Source: JBFMHP01 sp040752855 (GTDB lineage Bacteria; Pseudomonadota; Gammaproteobacteria; RBG-16-57-12). Taken from it: 39,195 nucleotides of DNA. Positions 1 through 8,548 of this stretch are shown in pieces; within the stretch, counting starts at the first letter, position 1; each line of letters starts with the position of its first letter. The notes beneath the pieces are model-generated. The model was not told the origin of the DNA. It made no database searches and saw only the letters and a list, made by a program, of their open reading frames with translations. The stretch is from positions 1 to 39,195 of the forward strand of contig JBFMHP010000028.1 in NCBI GenBank assembly GCA_040752855.1, in the 5' to 3' direction. The position numbers were made by a program, and so were the translations under genes.

Positions 1-111
1 CGCCGGGGTCGCGGCGGCCGCGGGAGTCGGGGGAGGGTCGCTGCCCTGGCCGCAGGCCGCGAGCGTCAACAGGCTGATGCCGATGCAGAGGATGCGCGTA
101 GTTTTAGTCAT
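1..111 (-). CDS. Putative lipoprotein, N-terminal fragment (gene runs off window start)
   Basis: An ATG on the minus strand at 111-109 opens a frame that continues off the window edge (37 codons visible). The product begins MTKTTRILCIGISLLTLAAC, a basic n-region and hydrophobic core ending in a LAAC lipobox with Cys20 as the predicted lipidation site. A Pro/Ala-rich linker follows. The start overlaps the stop of the upstream FGE-like lipoprotein gene by 8 bp (ATGACTAA), so the two are probably translationally coupled. No functional domain is visible in this fragment. By analogy with the upstream gene it could be another FGE-like lipoprotein, but that is a guess. Confidence 0.7.
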   Translation of the reverse strand, partial: MTKTTRILCIGISLLTLAACGQGSDPPPTPAAAATPA

Positions 112-1138
112 GTTTGGGCTTCCGCTCAGTGCTCGCCCCGGCGGCCGACGGGCTTGGCGTGGGGGCGGCGGCGGGTGGCTGCGGCGAGACTTCAAGCTTG
201 TCGACCTCCGCGCCGGCGGACGGCTTGAACTCAGGATTGTCGATATTGAGCTCGTATTTGGGCGTTTTGAACGGTTTGTTCACCGGGTCGGCGTCTTTGG
301 CCAGACGGAAGCCGATCCACTGACGCTTGTAGAAGGGATGGTTGCCGCTGCGCTGCGTGACGCGCAGCAGGCGCGGGATGTAGTCCCAGGCGGCGCCTTT
401 GTACGTGCGGAAGTCTTCGCCGAAGTCCTGGTACTTGCCGGTATCCGGGCCGATCGGGTCGATCTGCTCCTCGGGGGTGAAGACGCCGTATTTGTCGTAC
501 ACCCACTCCCACAGGTTGCCGCTCATGTCATAGAGGCCGAGGGCGTTGGGCTTTTTCGTGGCGACGGGATGGCTGGTCTGATCGGCATTGTGCAGATACC
601 AGGCATAGTCGCCGACCTCTTCTTCCTTATTGGTGCCGGCCCAGCGGATCTTCTTGCCGCGCTCGCGGGCGGCGAATTCCCATTCGGCCTCGGTCGGCAG
701 GCGGTAGCCGGCGCCCGGGTTGATCTCGTTGAGGCGGCGGACGAACTCGCGGATCTCGGCCCAGGAGACGCGGTCGACCGGGTGGTCCGGGCCGATGAAC
801 ATCGACGGGTTGTAGCCCATGACCTTTTCCCACTGCGCCTGGGTGACCTCGGTCACGCCGATGTAGTAGTCGGAGACGGTGACCTTATGCACCGGCACTT
901 CGCCGGCGAAGCCGTCGTTGAAGGTATCGCCCATGTCAAAGCTGTCGCCCTTGATGAAGAGGAACTGCATGCCGGTGGTGGGCTCGGTGTGGGTCTTGGC
1001 CGCGGCGGCCGCGCTATCCTGGGCGTTTTCAGCCCGGTCGGAGCAGCCGGCAAGCATCATGAGTATCAGGCATCCAAGCAACAGGCAGCCCGCGCCGTTC
1101 AGCCGGCGGGCGGGAGATGTCGGGAGAATATGGTTCAC
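104..1138 (-). CDS. Lipoprotein with formylglycine-generating-enzyme-like (SUMF1) domain
   Basis: 344 residues from a GTG start, with AAGGAATG about 9 nt upstream. The signal peptide ends in the lipobox LAGC (Cys32), so this is a predicted lipoprotein. Residues about 57-285 form an FGE-sulfatase/SUMF1-type domain: GDSFDMGD near the start, then YRLPTEAEWEFAAR, GLYDMSGNLWEWV and WIGFRLAKD. True FGEs have a Cys pair in the stretch after RGGS. Here that stretch reads KGAAWDYIPRLLRVTQRSG with no Cys, so formylglycine synthesis is unlikely and a binding or structural role is more plausible. The C-terminus is Pro/Ala rich. The gene overlaps the next lipoprotein gene by 8 bp. Its domain is closest in this window to the second FGE-like domain of the 949-residue lipoprotein at 8549-11398. 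Confidence 0.9.
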   Translation of the reverse strand: MNHILPTSPARRLNGAGCLLLGCLILMMLAGCSDRAENAQDSAAAAAKTHTEPTTGMQFLFIKGDSFDMGDTFNDGFAGEVPVHKVTVSDYYIGVTEVTQAQWEKVMGYNPSMFIGPDHPVDRVSWAEIREFVRRLNEINPGAGYRLPTEAEWEFAARERGKKIRWAGTNKEEEVGDYAWYLHNADQTSHPVATKKPNALGLYDMSGNLWEWVYDKYGVFTPEEQIDPIGPDTGKYQDFGEDFRTYKGAAWDYIPRLLRVTQRSGNHPFYKRQWIGFRLAKDADPVNKPFKTPKYELNIDNPEFKPSAGAEVDKLEVSPQPPAAAPTPSPSAAGASTERKPKHD

Positions 1139-1302
1139 GGCAGGTCATTCCTTAATAAAGGCAGAATGTGAAGGAGGGATGATGCGCGCGGCAATCCGGA
1201 TGACAGCGCGCTCCGCGAGTCGCGCGCCGTGCAGACCGGCCCCCCGATAGACGAGTAGTTTAAACACGATCCGGCGAATTTGTTAAGCGGAATGTCCCGG
1301 GT

Positions 1303-2505
1303 TTATTTCCGGTTGCGAAACTTGGACTGGATCTGATTGCTGACATGGATCAGCAGCGTGTCGATGCGCCCGAAGAGACGCTCCAGCAGCCGGTGGCGCC
1401 ACGGGCGTTCGCGCCAAAATGCCGGTGTGATCTCCTGGCAGTGGCTGAAGTCCTCCAGGAACATCTCCTGGACCCGCAGCCCGAAGGCCTCGTCCTCGAT
1501 CTCCTGATTGGCTTCGAGATTCCAGCGCAGGTTCCAGTGATCGAAATTGCTCGAGCCGATCGAGACCCACTGATCGCACAGCACGGTTTTGACGTGGGTG
1601 AAGCGCGGCTGATATTCGAAGATGCGCACGCCGGCCTTCAGCAGCCGGTAGTAGTGCCGCCGACTGGCGTGGCGCACGCCGGGGTGATCGGTGATCGGCC
1701 CGGGCAGCAGCAGGCGCACGTCGACCTTGTTGAGCGCGGCCTTCTTGAGCGCGCGCAGGATGCGCCAGGACGGGATGAAGTAGGCCGAGGCGATCCAGAT
1801 GCGATGCTCCGCGTTATTGATGCGCTTGAGCAGCGAATGGCCGATTTCGTTCTGGGCGAGGTTGCTGCTGACGGTCAGCCGCGCGTAGCCGTTGGCGGGC
1901 GGGGCTTCCCAGACGCATTCCGTCGGGATGACGGTGACCGGCTGCCCGGCGTGGCGCGACCAGGCCTCGCTGAACAGGGTGATGTAGTCCTGCACCAGCG
2001 GGCCGGTGGTCACAAGCATGTTCTCGCGCCAGTCCAGTGCCGACGGCGGGTCGGACCAGAACTCATCGCACAGCCCGGCCCCGCCGGTGAAGGCGATTGC
2101 GCCATCGATGATGACCAGCTTGCGATGATCGCGGTGCAGATCGGGGCCGGTATGTTTCCAGAGCGCCAGATAGGCCGCGCGCAGCCAGCTGCGGGTGGAC
2201 AGCGGGTTGTAGAAACAAAGCGTGATGTTTGGATGGCGCAGGCGCGCGCGGTCGGCCTCGTGCATCTCGATGGCGCCGAAGTCATCGAACAGCAGGTGGA
2301 TGCGCACGCCGCGCGCGGCGGCGGCGAGCAGGGCATCGATGAAGCGCGTGAGCACCGCACCGGAGCGCACCAGATAGATCTCCATCAGGATGCTCGCGCG
2401 CGCCTCCGCGATGGCGGCGAGCATGCGCGGATAGAAGCTCGCCCCGTCGATCAGGAGCTCGAAGCGGTTGCCGGTGCGCCAAGGGAAGCGGTATCTGAGG
2501 GCCAT
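1303..2505 (-). CDS. Cardiolipin synthase-like phospholipase D family protein
   Basis: 400 residues with two phospholipase D HKD motifs: H127-R-K129-x4-D134 (context DHRKLVIIDG, then FTGGAGLCDEFW) and H304-V-K306-x4-D311 (context THVKTVLCD, then IGSSNFD). Length and layout fit ClsB-type cardiolipin synthases (about 400 residues), which join two phospholipids to form cardiolipin at the inner membrane. No N-terminal membrane helix pair is evident, which also resembles ClsB rather than ClsA. It is transcribed divergently from the operon starting at 2774, and 164 bp separate its stop from the FGE-like lipoprotein gene. Exact substrate cannot be told from sequence. Confidence 0.88.
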   Translation of the reverse strand: MALRYRFPWRTGNRFELLIDGASFYPRMLAAIAEARASILMEIYLVRSGAVLTRFIDALLAAAARGVRIHLLFDDFGAIEMHEADRARLRHPNITLCFYNPLSTRSWLRAAYLALWKHTGPDLHRDHRKLVIIDGAIAFTGGAGLCDEFWSDPPSALDWRENMLVTTGPLVQDYITLFSEAWSRHAGQPVTVIPTECVWEAPPANGYARLTVSSNLAQNEIGHSLLKRINNAEHRIWIASAYFIPSWRILRALKKAALNKVDVRLLLPGPITDHPGVRHASRRHYYRLLKAGVRIFEYQPRFTHVKTVLCDQWVSIGSSNFDHWNLRWNLEANQEIEDEAFGLRVQEMFLEDFSHCQEITPAFWRERPWRHRLLERLFGRIDTLLIHVSNQIQSKFRNRK

Positions 2506-2700
2506 CGAGAGTGCGGTTGCTTAAGTAATCTCTAAGAAAATTTTGCTGTGCTATACCGGAAATGGCTTGGGTCGCCCCAAACCCCTGCGCGCCGGCCGAT
2601 TTGATGTCTGCACGCGCGGTCAACTCAAAGTGTGACAGCTTTCGCAGTTGGCGCAAGGGCGCGGAACGCTCGGGGGTGTTGCAGCGTTCAAGTTAGTGGC

Positions 2701-2716
2701 AGGTGTGTCGACACCT
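2701..2716. promoter_or_regulatory. Dyad AGGTGT-GTCG-ACACCT in divergent intergenic region
   Basis: The 268-bp gap between the divergent phospholipase D gene and the four-gene envelope operon holds no gene. It contains this short dyad (6-bp arms, 4-bp centre) about 58 bp upstream of the GTG at 2774. An operator is possible. No regulator gene lies nearby and no clear promoter hexamers were identified with confidence. Confidence 0.2.
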
Positions 2717-2773
2717 TCCCTATCGCGCAAGCCGTGTGTGCATGGAAATAGTCTAAGTCGAAAGAAGTAATTT

Positions 2774-4369
2774 GTGCAGTTAAGTCGTGACAATGTTTAT
2801 CTCTGGGTCCTCCTCGGCCTGGTGTTGATCCCCGTCGGGTTGCTCAGCTACAAGCTGCTCGTGCTCAAATTCCCCGTCTCCGGCCTGTTGCCCGCGGTGA
2901 GCTATCAGGTGGAGATGATCATGGAGATGCAGGGCCATGGGGACGACATCTCGGTGCGCACCTTCCTGCCTCGCACCGACAGCCGCCAGGTCATCAGCGA
3001 CGAGGTCAACACCTCGACGCAGTTCAATTACACGGTCAGCCAAGACCAGCTCAACCGGGTGATCACCTGGAGCGCCGAGCAGGTCCAGGGCAAGGCCGCG
3101 ATCCGCTACACCTTCCATGCCCAAGCCAAGCATGTGCAATACCAGCTCCCCGACAAGCTGCCGGTGCCCGCGGTCTATCCCGAAGCGCTGCAGCCGTATC
3201 TCGAGGAAGAGAACGGCATCCAGGTCAACGATCCGGCGATCGACGCGCTGCTGCAACAGCTCGTCCCCGCCGCAGATGCCTCGATCAAGGAGCGGCTGTT
3301 CGCCATTCACGATCATCTGCAACACAAGCTGGCTAACAAATCCTTCGCGGGGTTTACCGACGCCCTGACCGCCCTCAAGCTCGGCGAGGGCAGCTGCAAC
3401 GGCAAGGGCCGGCTGTTCGTCGCGCTCGCCCGCAAGGCGAACATCCCGGCGCGGCTGGTCGGCGGGCTGATCCTGGAGGCGGGCAGCAAGCGGATTTCGC
3501 ACCAGTGGGTCGAGGCCTACGTCAACGGTCATTGGGTGCCGTTCGATACGATCAACGACCACAAGGCCGAACTGCCGGCCAATTATCTGGCGCTGTATTA
3601 CGGCGACGAGGTGCTGTTCAAGCACACGGCCAACGTCAATTTCAATTACGACTTCAAGATGATCAAGCGCATGGTGCCGAAGGCCGAGGCGCAGGAGGTG
3701 CTCGATGCCTCGGTGCTGAGCAGCCTCAACATCTATTCGGTGTTCGAGCAGATCGGGATCTCGCAAAACCTGCTCAAGATCCTGTTGATGATCCCGGTCG
3801 GCGCGTTGGTGACGGTGATCTTCCGCAACGTCATCGGCGTCGAGACCTTCGGCACCTTTCTGCCCGCGCTGATCGCCGCCGCCGCGCGCGAGACCGGCCT
3901 GCTCTGGGGCCTGATCGGCTTCGTGCTGATCATCATGACCGCCGCCGTGCTGCGCAAGGTGCTCGACTGGCTGCACCTGCTGCACTCGCCCAAGATGGCC
4001 ATCATGCTCACGATCATCGTGGTGATGATCGTATTGATGTCATTGTTCAGCGTAAAGTTCGGATTGCTGGAACTCGCGCATATCTCGCTGTTCCCGATCG
4101 CGATCCTGGCGATCACCGCCGAGCGCTTCGCCATCATCGAGGCCGAGCAGGGCCTGCGCAAATCGCTCAAGATCACCCTGGCCACTGCGCTGGTGATCAC
4201 GGCGTGCTATGTGGCGATGGGCTCGCTGTTCCTGCAATCCATGATCCTGGCCTTCCCCGAGGTGCTGCTCATCATCATCGCGCTCAACCTCTGGCTCGGC
4301 AAATGGATCGGCATGCGGGTGATGGAATTCGTGCGTTTTCGCGCGCTGATCACGAAGGACGCGCGATGA
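2774..4369 (+). CDS. Transglutaminase-like protein fused to C-terminal 7TM region
   Basis: 531 residues from a GTG start. An N-terminal membrane helix (about 9-32) is followed by a soluble, probably periplasmic region. A transglutaminase-like domain covers about 170-265, and about seven hydrophobic helices fill about 330-515. This matches the family annotated as inactive transglutaminase fused to seven membrane helices. All three triad positions nevertheless look intact: Cys208 (GSCNGKGRLFVALAR, same spacing to IPAR as active enzymes), His243 (SHQWVEAYV) and Asp258 (WVPFD). The stop overlaps the next start (ATGA), so it is coupled to the ATP-grasp gene, the usual partner of this family. Role inferred: envelope-side processing or transfer of a peptide made by the ATP-grasp enzyme. 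No member function was assumed to be proven. Confidence 0.88.
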   Translation: MQLSRDNVYLWVLLGLVLIPVGLLSYKLLVLKFPVSGLLPAVSYQVEMIMEMQGHGDDISVRTFLPRTDSRQVISDEVNTSTQFNYTVSQDQLNRVITWSAEQVQGKAAIRYTFHAQAKHVQYQLPDKLPVPAVYPEALQPYLEEENGIQVNDPAIDALLQQLVPAADASIKERLFAIHDHLQHKLANKSFAGFTDALTALKLGEGSCNGKGRLFVALARKANIPARLVGGLILEAGSKRISHQWVEAYVNGHWVPFDTINDHKAELPANYLALYYGDEVLFKHTANVNFNYDFKMIKRMVPKAEAQEVLDASVLSSLNIYSVFEQIGISQNLLKILLMIPVGALVTVIFRNVIGVETFGTFLPALIAAAARETGLLWGLIGFVLIIMTAAVLRKVLDWLHLLHSPKMAIMLTIIVVMIVLMSLFSVKFGLLELAHISLFPIAILAITAERFAIIEAEQGLRKSLKITLATALVITACYVAMGSLFLQSMILAFPEVLLIIIALNLWLGKWIGMRVMEFVRFRALITKDAR

Positions 4370-5280
4370 AACGTCTGCTGCGCAAATTACGCGAACTCAA
4401 CACCCTGGTGAAAAACTCGCGCCAGGTGCTCAGCATGAACAAGCGCAACCTGCATTACATCTATCCGAGCAATCAGCGCCGCGACTTTCCGGTGGCCGAC
4501 AACAAGCTCCAGACCAAGGCGCTGCTCGAACCGCTCGGGGTGCCGGTGCCGCGCACCTATGCGATCTTCCGCTACTTCTACGAGTTGGATCATCTGCGCG
4601 AAACCCTCGCCGCGCACGAGCAATTCGTGATCAAGCCGGCCGGCGGCAGCGGTGGCGGCGGCATTCTGGTGATCACGGCGCGCGACGGCGAGAACTGGCG
4701 CAGTATCAGCGGCAAGCTCTACACACTCTACGATCTGCGCCGCCATATTTCCGACATCATCTTCGGTGTGTACTCTTTCGACTTCGGCGATTGCGCGGTG
4801 ATCGAGTCCATGGTCATCCAGCACGAGGAGATGAATCGCTTAAGTCCATTCGGCCTGGCCGATGTGCGCGTGATCCTATATCAGGACAAGCCCGTGATGA
4901 CCATGACGCGCCTGCCGACGCGCAAGTCCGAAGGGCGCGCCAATATCCACCAAGGCGCGGTCGGCGCCGGCATCGATCTTGGCAGCGGCACGATTACCCA
5001 CGCCGTGCATGACGGCAGCCCGGCGCAACACCACCCCGACACCAGGCTCTGCCTGATCGGCGCGCGCATTCCGTTCTGGGATGAGGTCATCGCAATGTCG
5101 ACCAAGATCGCGCAGGCGGTGCCCTTGAAATATCTCGGTGTCGATATTTCGATCGCGCGTCAAGGCCCGATGCTGCTCGAGATCAACGTCCGACCGGGTT
5201 TGCAGATCCAGGTGGCTAATATGCAGGGGCTGGCGGCGCTGCTCGAGCAGGCCGACCGTGAGCGGGCGGGGCGCCTATGA
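4366..5280 (+). CDS. ATP-grasp ligase (alpha-L-glutamate ligase-like)
   Basis: 304 residues. The start is the ATG overlapping the previous stop (ATGA). The open frame extends further upstream, but that part lies entirely inside the preceding gene. ATP-grasp signatures are FVIKPAGGSGGGGI (Lys90 and a Gly-rich loop at 93-99), E147-SMV in the hinge region and the metal/nucleotide motif LEINVRPGL (271-279). This family resembles RimK-type amide-bond ligases and is known to co-occur with the 7TM transglutaminase protein. Predicted reaction: ATP-dependent ligation of an amino acid or peptide carboxylate to an amine through an acyl phosphate. The substrate is unknown. No signal peptide is seen, so it is cytoplasmic. 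The stop overlaps the TPR gene start (ATGA). Confidence 0.88.
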   Translation: MKRLLRKLRELNTLVKNSRQVLSMNKRNLHYIYPSNQRRDFPVADNKLQTKALLEPLGVPVPRTYAIFRYFYELDHLRETLAAHEQFVIKPAGGSGGGGILVITARDGENWRSISGKLYTLYDLRRHISDIIFGVYSFDFGDCAVIESMVIQHEEMNRLSPFGLADVRVILYQDKPVMTMTRLPTRKSEGRANIHQGAVGAGIDLGSGTITHAVHDGSPAQHHPDTRLCLIGARIPFWDEVIAMSTKIAQAVPLKYLGVDISIARQGPMLLEINVRPGLQIQVANMQGLAALLEQADRERAGRL

Positions 5281-7181
5281 GAACGATGCTCAAGGAAAGT
5301 TTCGTTCCCGTGGTCATCGTCTTCGCCGGGCTGTTTCTGCTGATCCTCGGTGCCAAGATCCTCGCGACCATGGAGGCGGAAAAGGTCACGTTGATCGAGA
5401 TCCCGGCGATCGAAATGGAAGCCGCCGACGTCGCGCAGGGCGAGGAACCGTCCGAGAGCTTCACTGCCTATGAGGTGGCCCCCTCGCAATCGCCCGCCTT
5501 CGTCGAGGCGGAGAAGATGGTCGCCGAAGGCAAGTACGCCCAAGCCGAAAAAAGCTATCAACTGATCCTGGCGAACACCAAATCCTCGGAGACCCTGAAC
5601 AATCTGGGCGTGCTGTACTTCATTCAAGGCAAGCTGGAGCAGGCGCTGGATTTCTTGAATCAAGCGTTGGCCGCCACACCGGTGTTCGCCGATGCCTATT
5701 TCAATCGCGGCGTGGTGCTCGCCGCCCTCAACCGCCACGATCAGGCGGTCGCCGATTATCAGGCCATGCTCAAGATCAACTCCCACCACTACGAGGCGCT
5801 GTACAACCTCGGCGTGGCCTATGTCAAATTGGAGAAATACCAGGACGCCGCGGCCGCCTTCAGCAAGGCCGCCGCAGGCTCCGGAGGCGCGCGCAAGGCC
5901 AAGGCGCTCTACAACCTGGGCTATGCCTACCGCAAACTGGGCGACGGCCACCGGACGCAGGCAGTGCAGGCGTTCAATGATGCGATCCGCTTCGATCCCA
6001 GCTACATCAAGCCGCGCTATCAATTGGCGACCCTGCAGCCCGCTACCCCGGAAGGCCGCCAGGAGGCGATCGCCCAATTGCAAAAAATCATCGCCCTTTC
6101 GCCCTCCTATGCCCCGGCGCACTTCAGCCTGGGATTGCTCTACAGCGAACAGCGCCAAAACAAAGAGGCCATCAAGCATTATCAACAGGCCATCGCCTTG
6201 AACCCGGAATACACCAAGGCCCGTTACAACCTGGGCGTGCTGTATCTGGCGGGGGACAAATGGCAGAAGGCGCGCGAGCAGTTCGCGCATATTCTGTCAC
6301 GTCATCCTGCGGATGCGCGCAGTCACTTCAATCTTGCGCGCGCCGACTATGGCTTGAAGGCGTACGAACCGGCGCGCGCCAGTTATGAAAAGGCCCTCGC
6401 GCTCACCAAAGGAAACTATCCCGAGGCCCATTTCAATCTGGGGCTCACGCTGGCGGCGCTCAAGAAACAGGATGAGGCCATCGCCAGCTACCAGCAGGCC
6501 ATCGCCTTGGAAAAGAACTTTCCCGAGGCCTGGTACAACATCGGCTTGATCGAATTGAAGCGCGACCAGTTGCAGGCAGCCTCCGAGGCCCTGCTCCAGG
6601 CCATCGAGCTGCGCCCGGCCTATCCCGAGGCGTGGTTCAATCTCGGCGTGGCCGCCACCAAGATGAATCGCGAAAACGACGCCATCAAGTATTACCTCCA
6701 GGCCATATATCACCGCAAGGATTACGCCGAGGCCAAGTTGAATCTCGCCGTGCGCTTTGCCAACAAGGGCGAGTACGCCATGGCCATCGGCTATTACCGC
6801 GAGGTGCTCGCGCAGGACGACAGCTACGCCAACGCCTGGACCAATCTCGGGATTGCCCATCTTGCCTTGCAAGAATTCGCTCCGGCCGAGGAGGCGCTGC
6901 GCAAGGTGATCGAACTCGAGCCGGGCAACGTCAAGGCCCATCGCCTGCTCGCTGAGGCGCTGGCCGGCAACAAACGCTACGACGAGGCTATCGCCCTGCT
7001 GCGCCAGGCGCTCGACATGGAGCCCGACAGCATCCGCGACCGCATCGAGCTGGCCGAGCTGCTGCGCGCCAGCGGCCGCGCGCAAGAGGCGATCGCCGAA
7101 CTGGTGAAGGCGCGCAAACTCTACCCGGATGACAAACGGCTGATCAAGAAACTCAGCCAAATACAAATGAGCCAACGTTGA
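5277..7181 (+). CDS. Membrane-anchored tetratricopeptide-repeat protein
   Basis: 634 residues. One N-terminal membrane helix (about 9-31, VPVVIVFAGLFLLILGAKIL) is followed by a long array of 34-residue TPRs from about residue 75 to the end, roughly 15 units by eye (for example AYFNRGVVLAALNRHDQAVA and AWTNLGIAHLALQEFAPAEE). The topology suggests an inner-membrane anchor with a periplasmic solenoid acting as a protein-binding scaffold. It overlaps the ATP-grasp gene (ATGA) and is followed after 16 bp by the beta-barrel gene. TPR plus outer-membrane barrel pairs are a recurring theme in envelope export systems such as AlgK/AlgE or PgaA. That parallel is an inference, not homology. Confidence 0.9.
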   Translation: MRTMLKESFVPVVIVFAGLFLLILGAKILATMEAEKVTLIEIPAIEMEAADVAQGEEPSESFTAYEVAPSQSPAFVEAEKMVAEGKYAQAEKSYQLILANTKSSETLNNLGVLYFIQGKLEQALDFLNQALAATPVFADAYFNRGVVLAALNRHDQAVADYQAMLKINSHHYEALYNLGVAYVKLEKYQDAAAAFSKAAAGSGGARKAKALYNLGYAYRKLGDGHRTQAVQAFNDAIRFDPSYIKPRYQLATLQPATPEGRQEAIAQLQKIIALSPSYAPAHFSLGLLYSEQRQNKEAIKHYQQAIALNPEYTKARYNLGVLYLAGDKWQKAREQFAHILSRHPADARSHFNLARADYGLKAYEPARASYEKALALTKGNYPEAHFNLGLTLAALKKQDEAIASYQQAIALEKNFPEAWYNIGLIELKRDQLQAASEALLQAIELRPAYPEAWFNLGVAATKMNRENDAIKYYLQAIYHRKDYAEAKLNLAVRFANKGEYAMAIGYYREVLAQDDSYANAWTNLGIAHLALQEFAPAEEALRKVIELEPGNVKAHRLLAEALAGNKRYDEAIALLRQALDMEPDSIRDRIELAELLRASGRAQEAIAELVKARKLYPDDKRLIKKLSQIQMSQR

Positions 7182-7197
7182 AAAGGGGATCGAAGCG

Positions 7198-8391
7198 ATG
7201 AAAAAAAGTGTAATGGCGCCGCCTGTGCGCACGATGTTGCCGCTGTGCGTGGCGGGGGTGTTGCTGGCGCTGCCGCTGGCGGCGACGGCGGCGGATCAGG
7301 ATCTGCGCTGGTCGGTCGCGGCGGGATTAGGGTACGACTCCAATCCGTATCGCGCGCCGGGCGATTCCTATGTCAACTATGCGCTCATCTCGCAGCCGAC
7401 GGTTCCTGCCAACGAGAAATCCGGCTTCTATCTGGATGCCGATGCCGGTGTCGACTATCGCCTGGCGCACAGCGGGGCGAGTAGCTGGTGGCTGGGGTAC
7501 GACCTCGATTTCAGCCGCTATCTCGGTTCCTCGCTGTCCAATGCCGACGTATACAAACATGTGCTCTCGCTCGAGTGGGAAAACATCTTCGAGCAAAAAG
7601 GGGCGCGGGAGCGCGCGCTCAGCGCCCGTGGTTTCTTCAGTAAGGTAAAAGACATCTACACCGACCGCGATGACGGAGAGCGGGATGTGTCGGGCGCCGA
7701 CCGTTCTTCCTATGATGGGGTTGGTGTGGGTGTGGAATACAAGAACCGACTCAGCGCGCTGAAGTACACGGTGTCGGGCAGCTACGAGGTGCGTGATTAC
7801 GGGAATGCAGGCGCGGCCAAAGAATATGACCAAAACCGCCTGGTGCTGGCGGGCGAGGTGAGCTATCCGCTGGCGAAAAAGACCGATATCTCGGTGGGCT
7901 ATACCTACAAGAATGTGGATTACGATAAGCGCGAAGCGCGGCGCAAACTGGATGCATTGTACTCTGGCGAATTGTTGAACTATGTGTATTCCACCCTCGA
8001 TGTTTCATTGCGTCAGAGCGTCACGCAACAGTGGGTGATGTACTTTGATTTCGCGTATACCACCCGCACGGATGAATTCGAAGGCTACAACGATTACACC
8101 AAAAACGCATTCCAGGTGCGCGCCCTGTTCAGCCCGAGCGACACGCTGGACATGAAGTTCACTGCCGGCGTCTGGCAGCGTGATTACGACAATGCCTTCG
8201 CATTCGAAAATATTGATCAGCCGAAAAAGGAATACGACGGCCTCGACCTCGATATCAAGGCAGAGTTGAAACGTGACGAGTCAAGCCGTTATTGGTCCAA
8301 ACTCAGCTACACCAGCGAAGACACCAACGACGATCGTTACGCCTATGATCGCGTGCAGTTCCTGGTGGGTATGGCGTGGGAATTCAAGTAA
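7198..8391 (+). CDS. Outer-membrane beta-barrel protein
   Basis: 397 residues. The Shine-Dalgarno is AAGGGG and the Sec signal peptide ends near ATAADQD. The mature part has alternating amphipathic, aromatic-rich strands (for example WWLGYDLDFSRYLG, ALKYTVSGSYEVRDYG, DISVGYTYKNVDYDK, YWSKLSYTSEDTND) and ends in MAWEFK. This is the pattern of a monomeric barrel of about 16 strands. No specific family is recognised. It is the last gene of the four-gene operon and lies 16 bp after the TPR gene. It is predicted to be the outer-membrane component: a pore, or a receptor for the product of the upstream genes. Confidence 0.85.
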   Translation: MKKSVMAPPVRTMLPLCVAGVLLALPLAATAADQDLRWSVAAGLGYDSNPYRAPGDSYVNYALISQPTVPANEKSGFYLDADAGVDYRLAHSGASSWWLGYDLDFSRYLGSSLSNADVYKHVLSLEWENIFEQKGARERALSARGFFSKVKDIYTDRDDGERDVSGADRSSYDGVGVGVEYKNRLSALKYTVSGSYEVRDYGNAGAAKEYDQNRLVLAGEVSYPLAKKTDISVGYTYKNVDYDKREARRKLDALYSGELLNYVYSTLDVSLRQSVTQQWVMYFDFAYTTRTDEFEGYNDYTKNAFQVRALFSPSDTLDMKFTAGVWQRDYDNAFAFENIDQPKKEYDGLDLDIKAELKRDESSRYWSKLSYTSEDTNDDRYAYDRVQFLVGMAWEFK

Positions 8392-8454
8392 GGATGCATC
8401 CGAAAACTTCGTTACACCGGCAAGTGCTGGAATGATGCAACGTGGTTTTTAGTT

Positions 8455-8540
8455 CGTAGGTTGGGTGGAACGCAGTGCAACCCAACAACCAGCGCTTATG
8501 CCGAGGATGTTGGGTTCCGCTGCGCTGCACCCAACCTACG
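8455..8540. repeat. Inverted repeat of the GTAGGTTGGG type
   Basis: The left arm starts CGTAGGTTGGGTGGAACGCA and the right arm ends in its near-exact complement TGCACCCAACCTACG, with shorter nested complementarity (AACCCAACA / TGTTGGGTT) inside. This class of short palindromic element is dispersed between genes in many gammaproteobacteria. It fills the gap between the convergent barrel and FGE-propeller genes, so its hairpin could also end transcription in both directions. Confidence 0.75.
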
Positions 8541-8548
8541 ATTGCTTG

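Noticed and set aside
2780..3985. Long minus-strand open frame opposite the transglutaminase gene
   Set aside because: It is rich in His, Gln, Leu and Val from antisense reading of a high-GC gene and has no domain pattern. The plus strand encodes a clear family protein.
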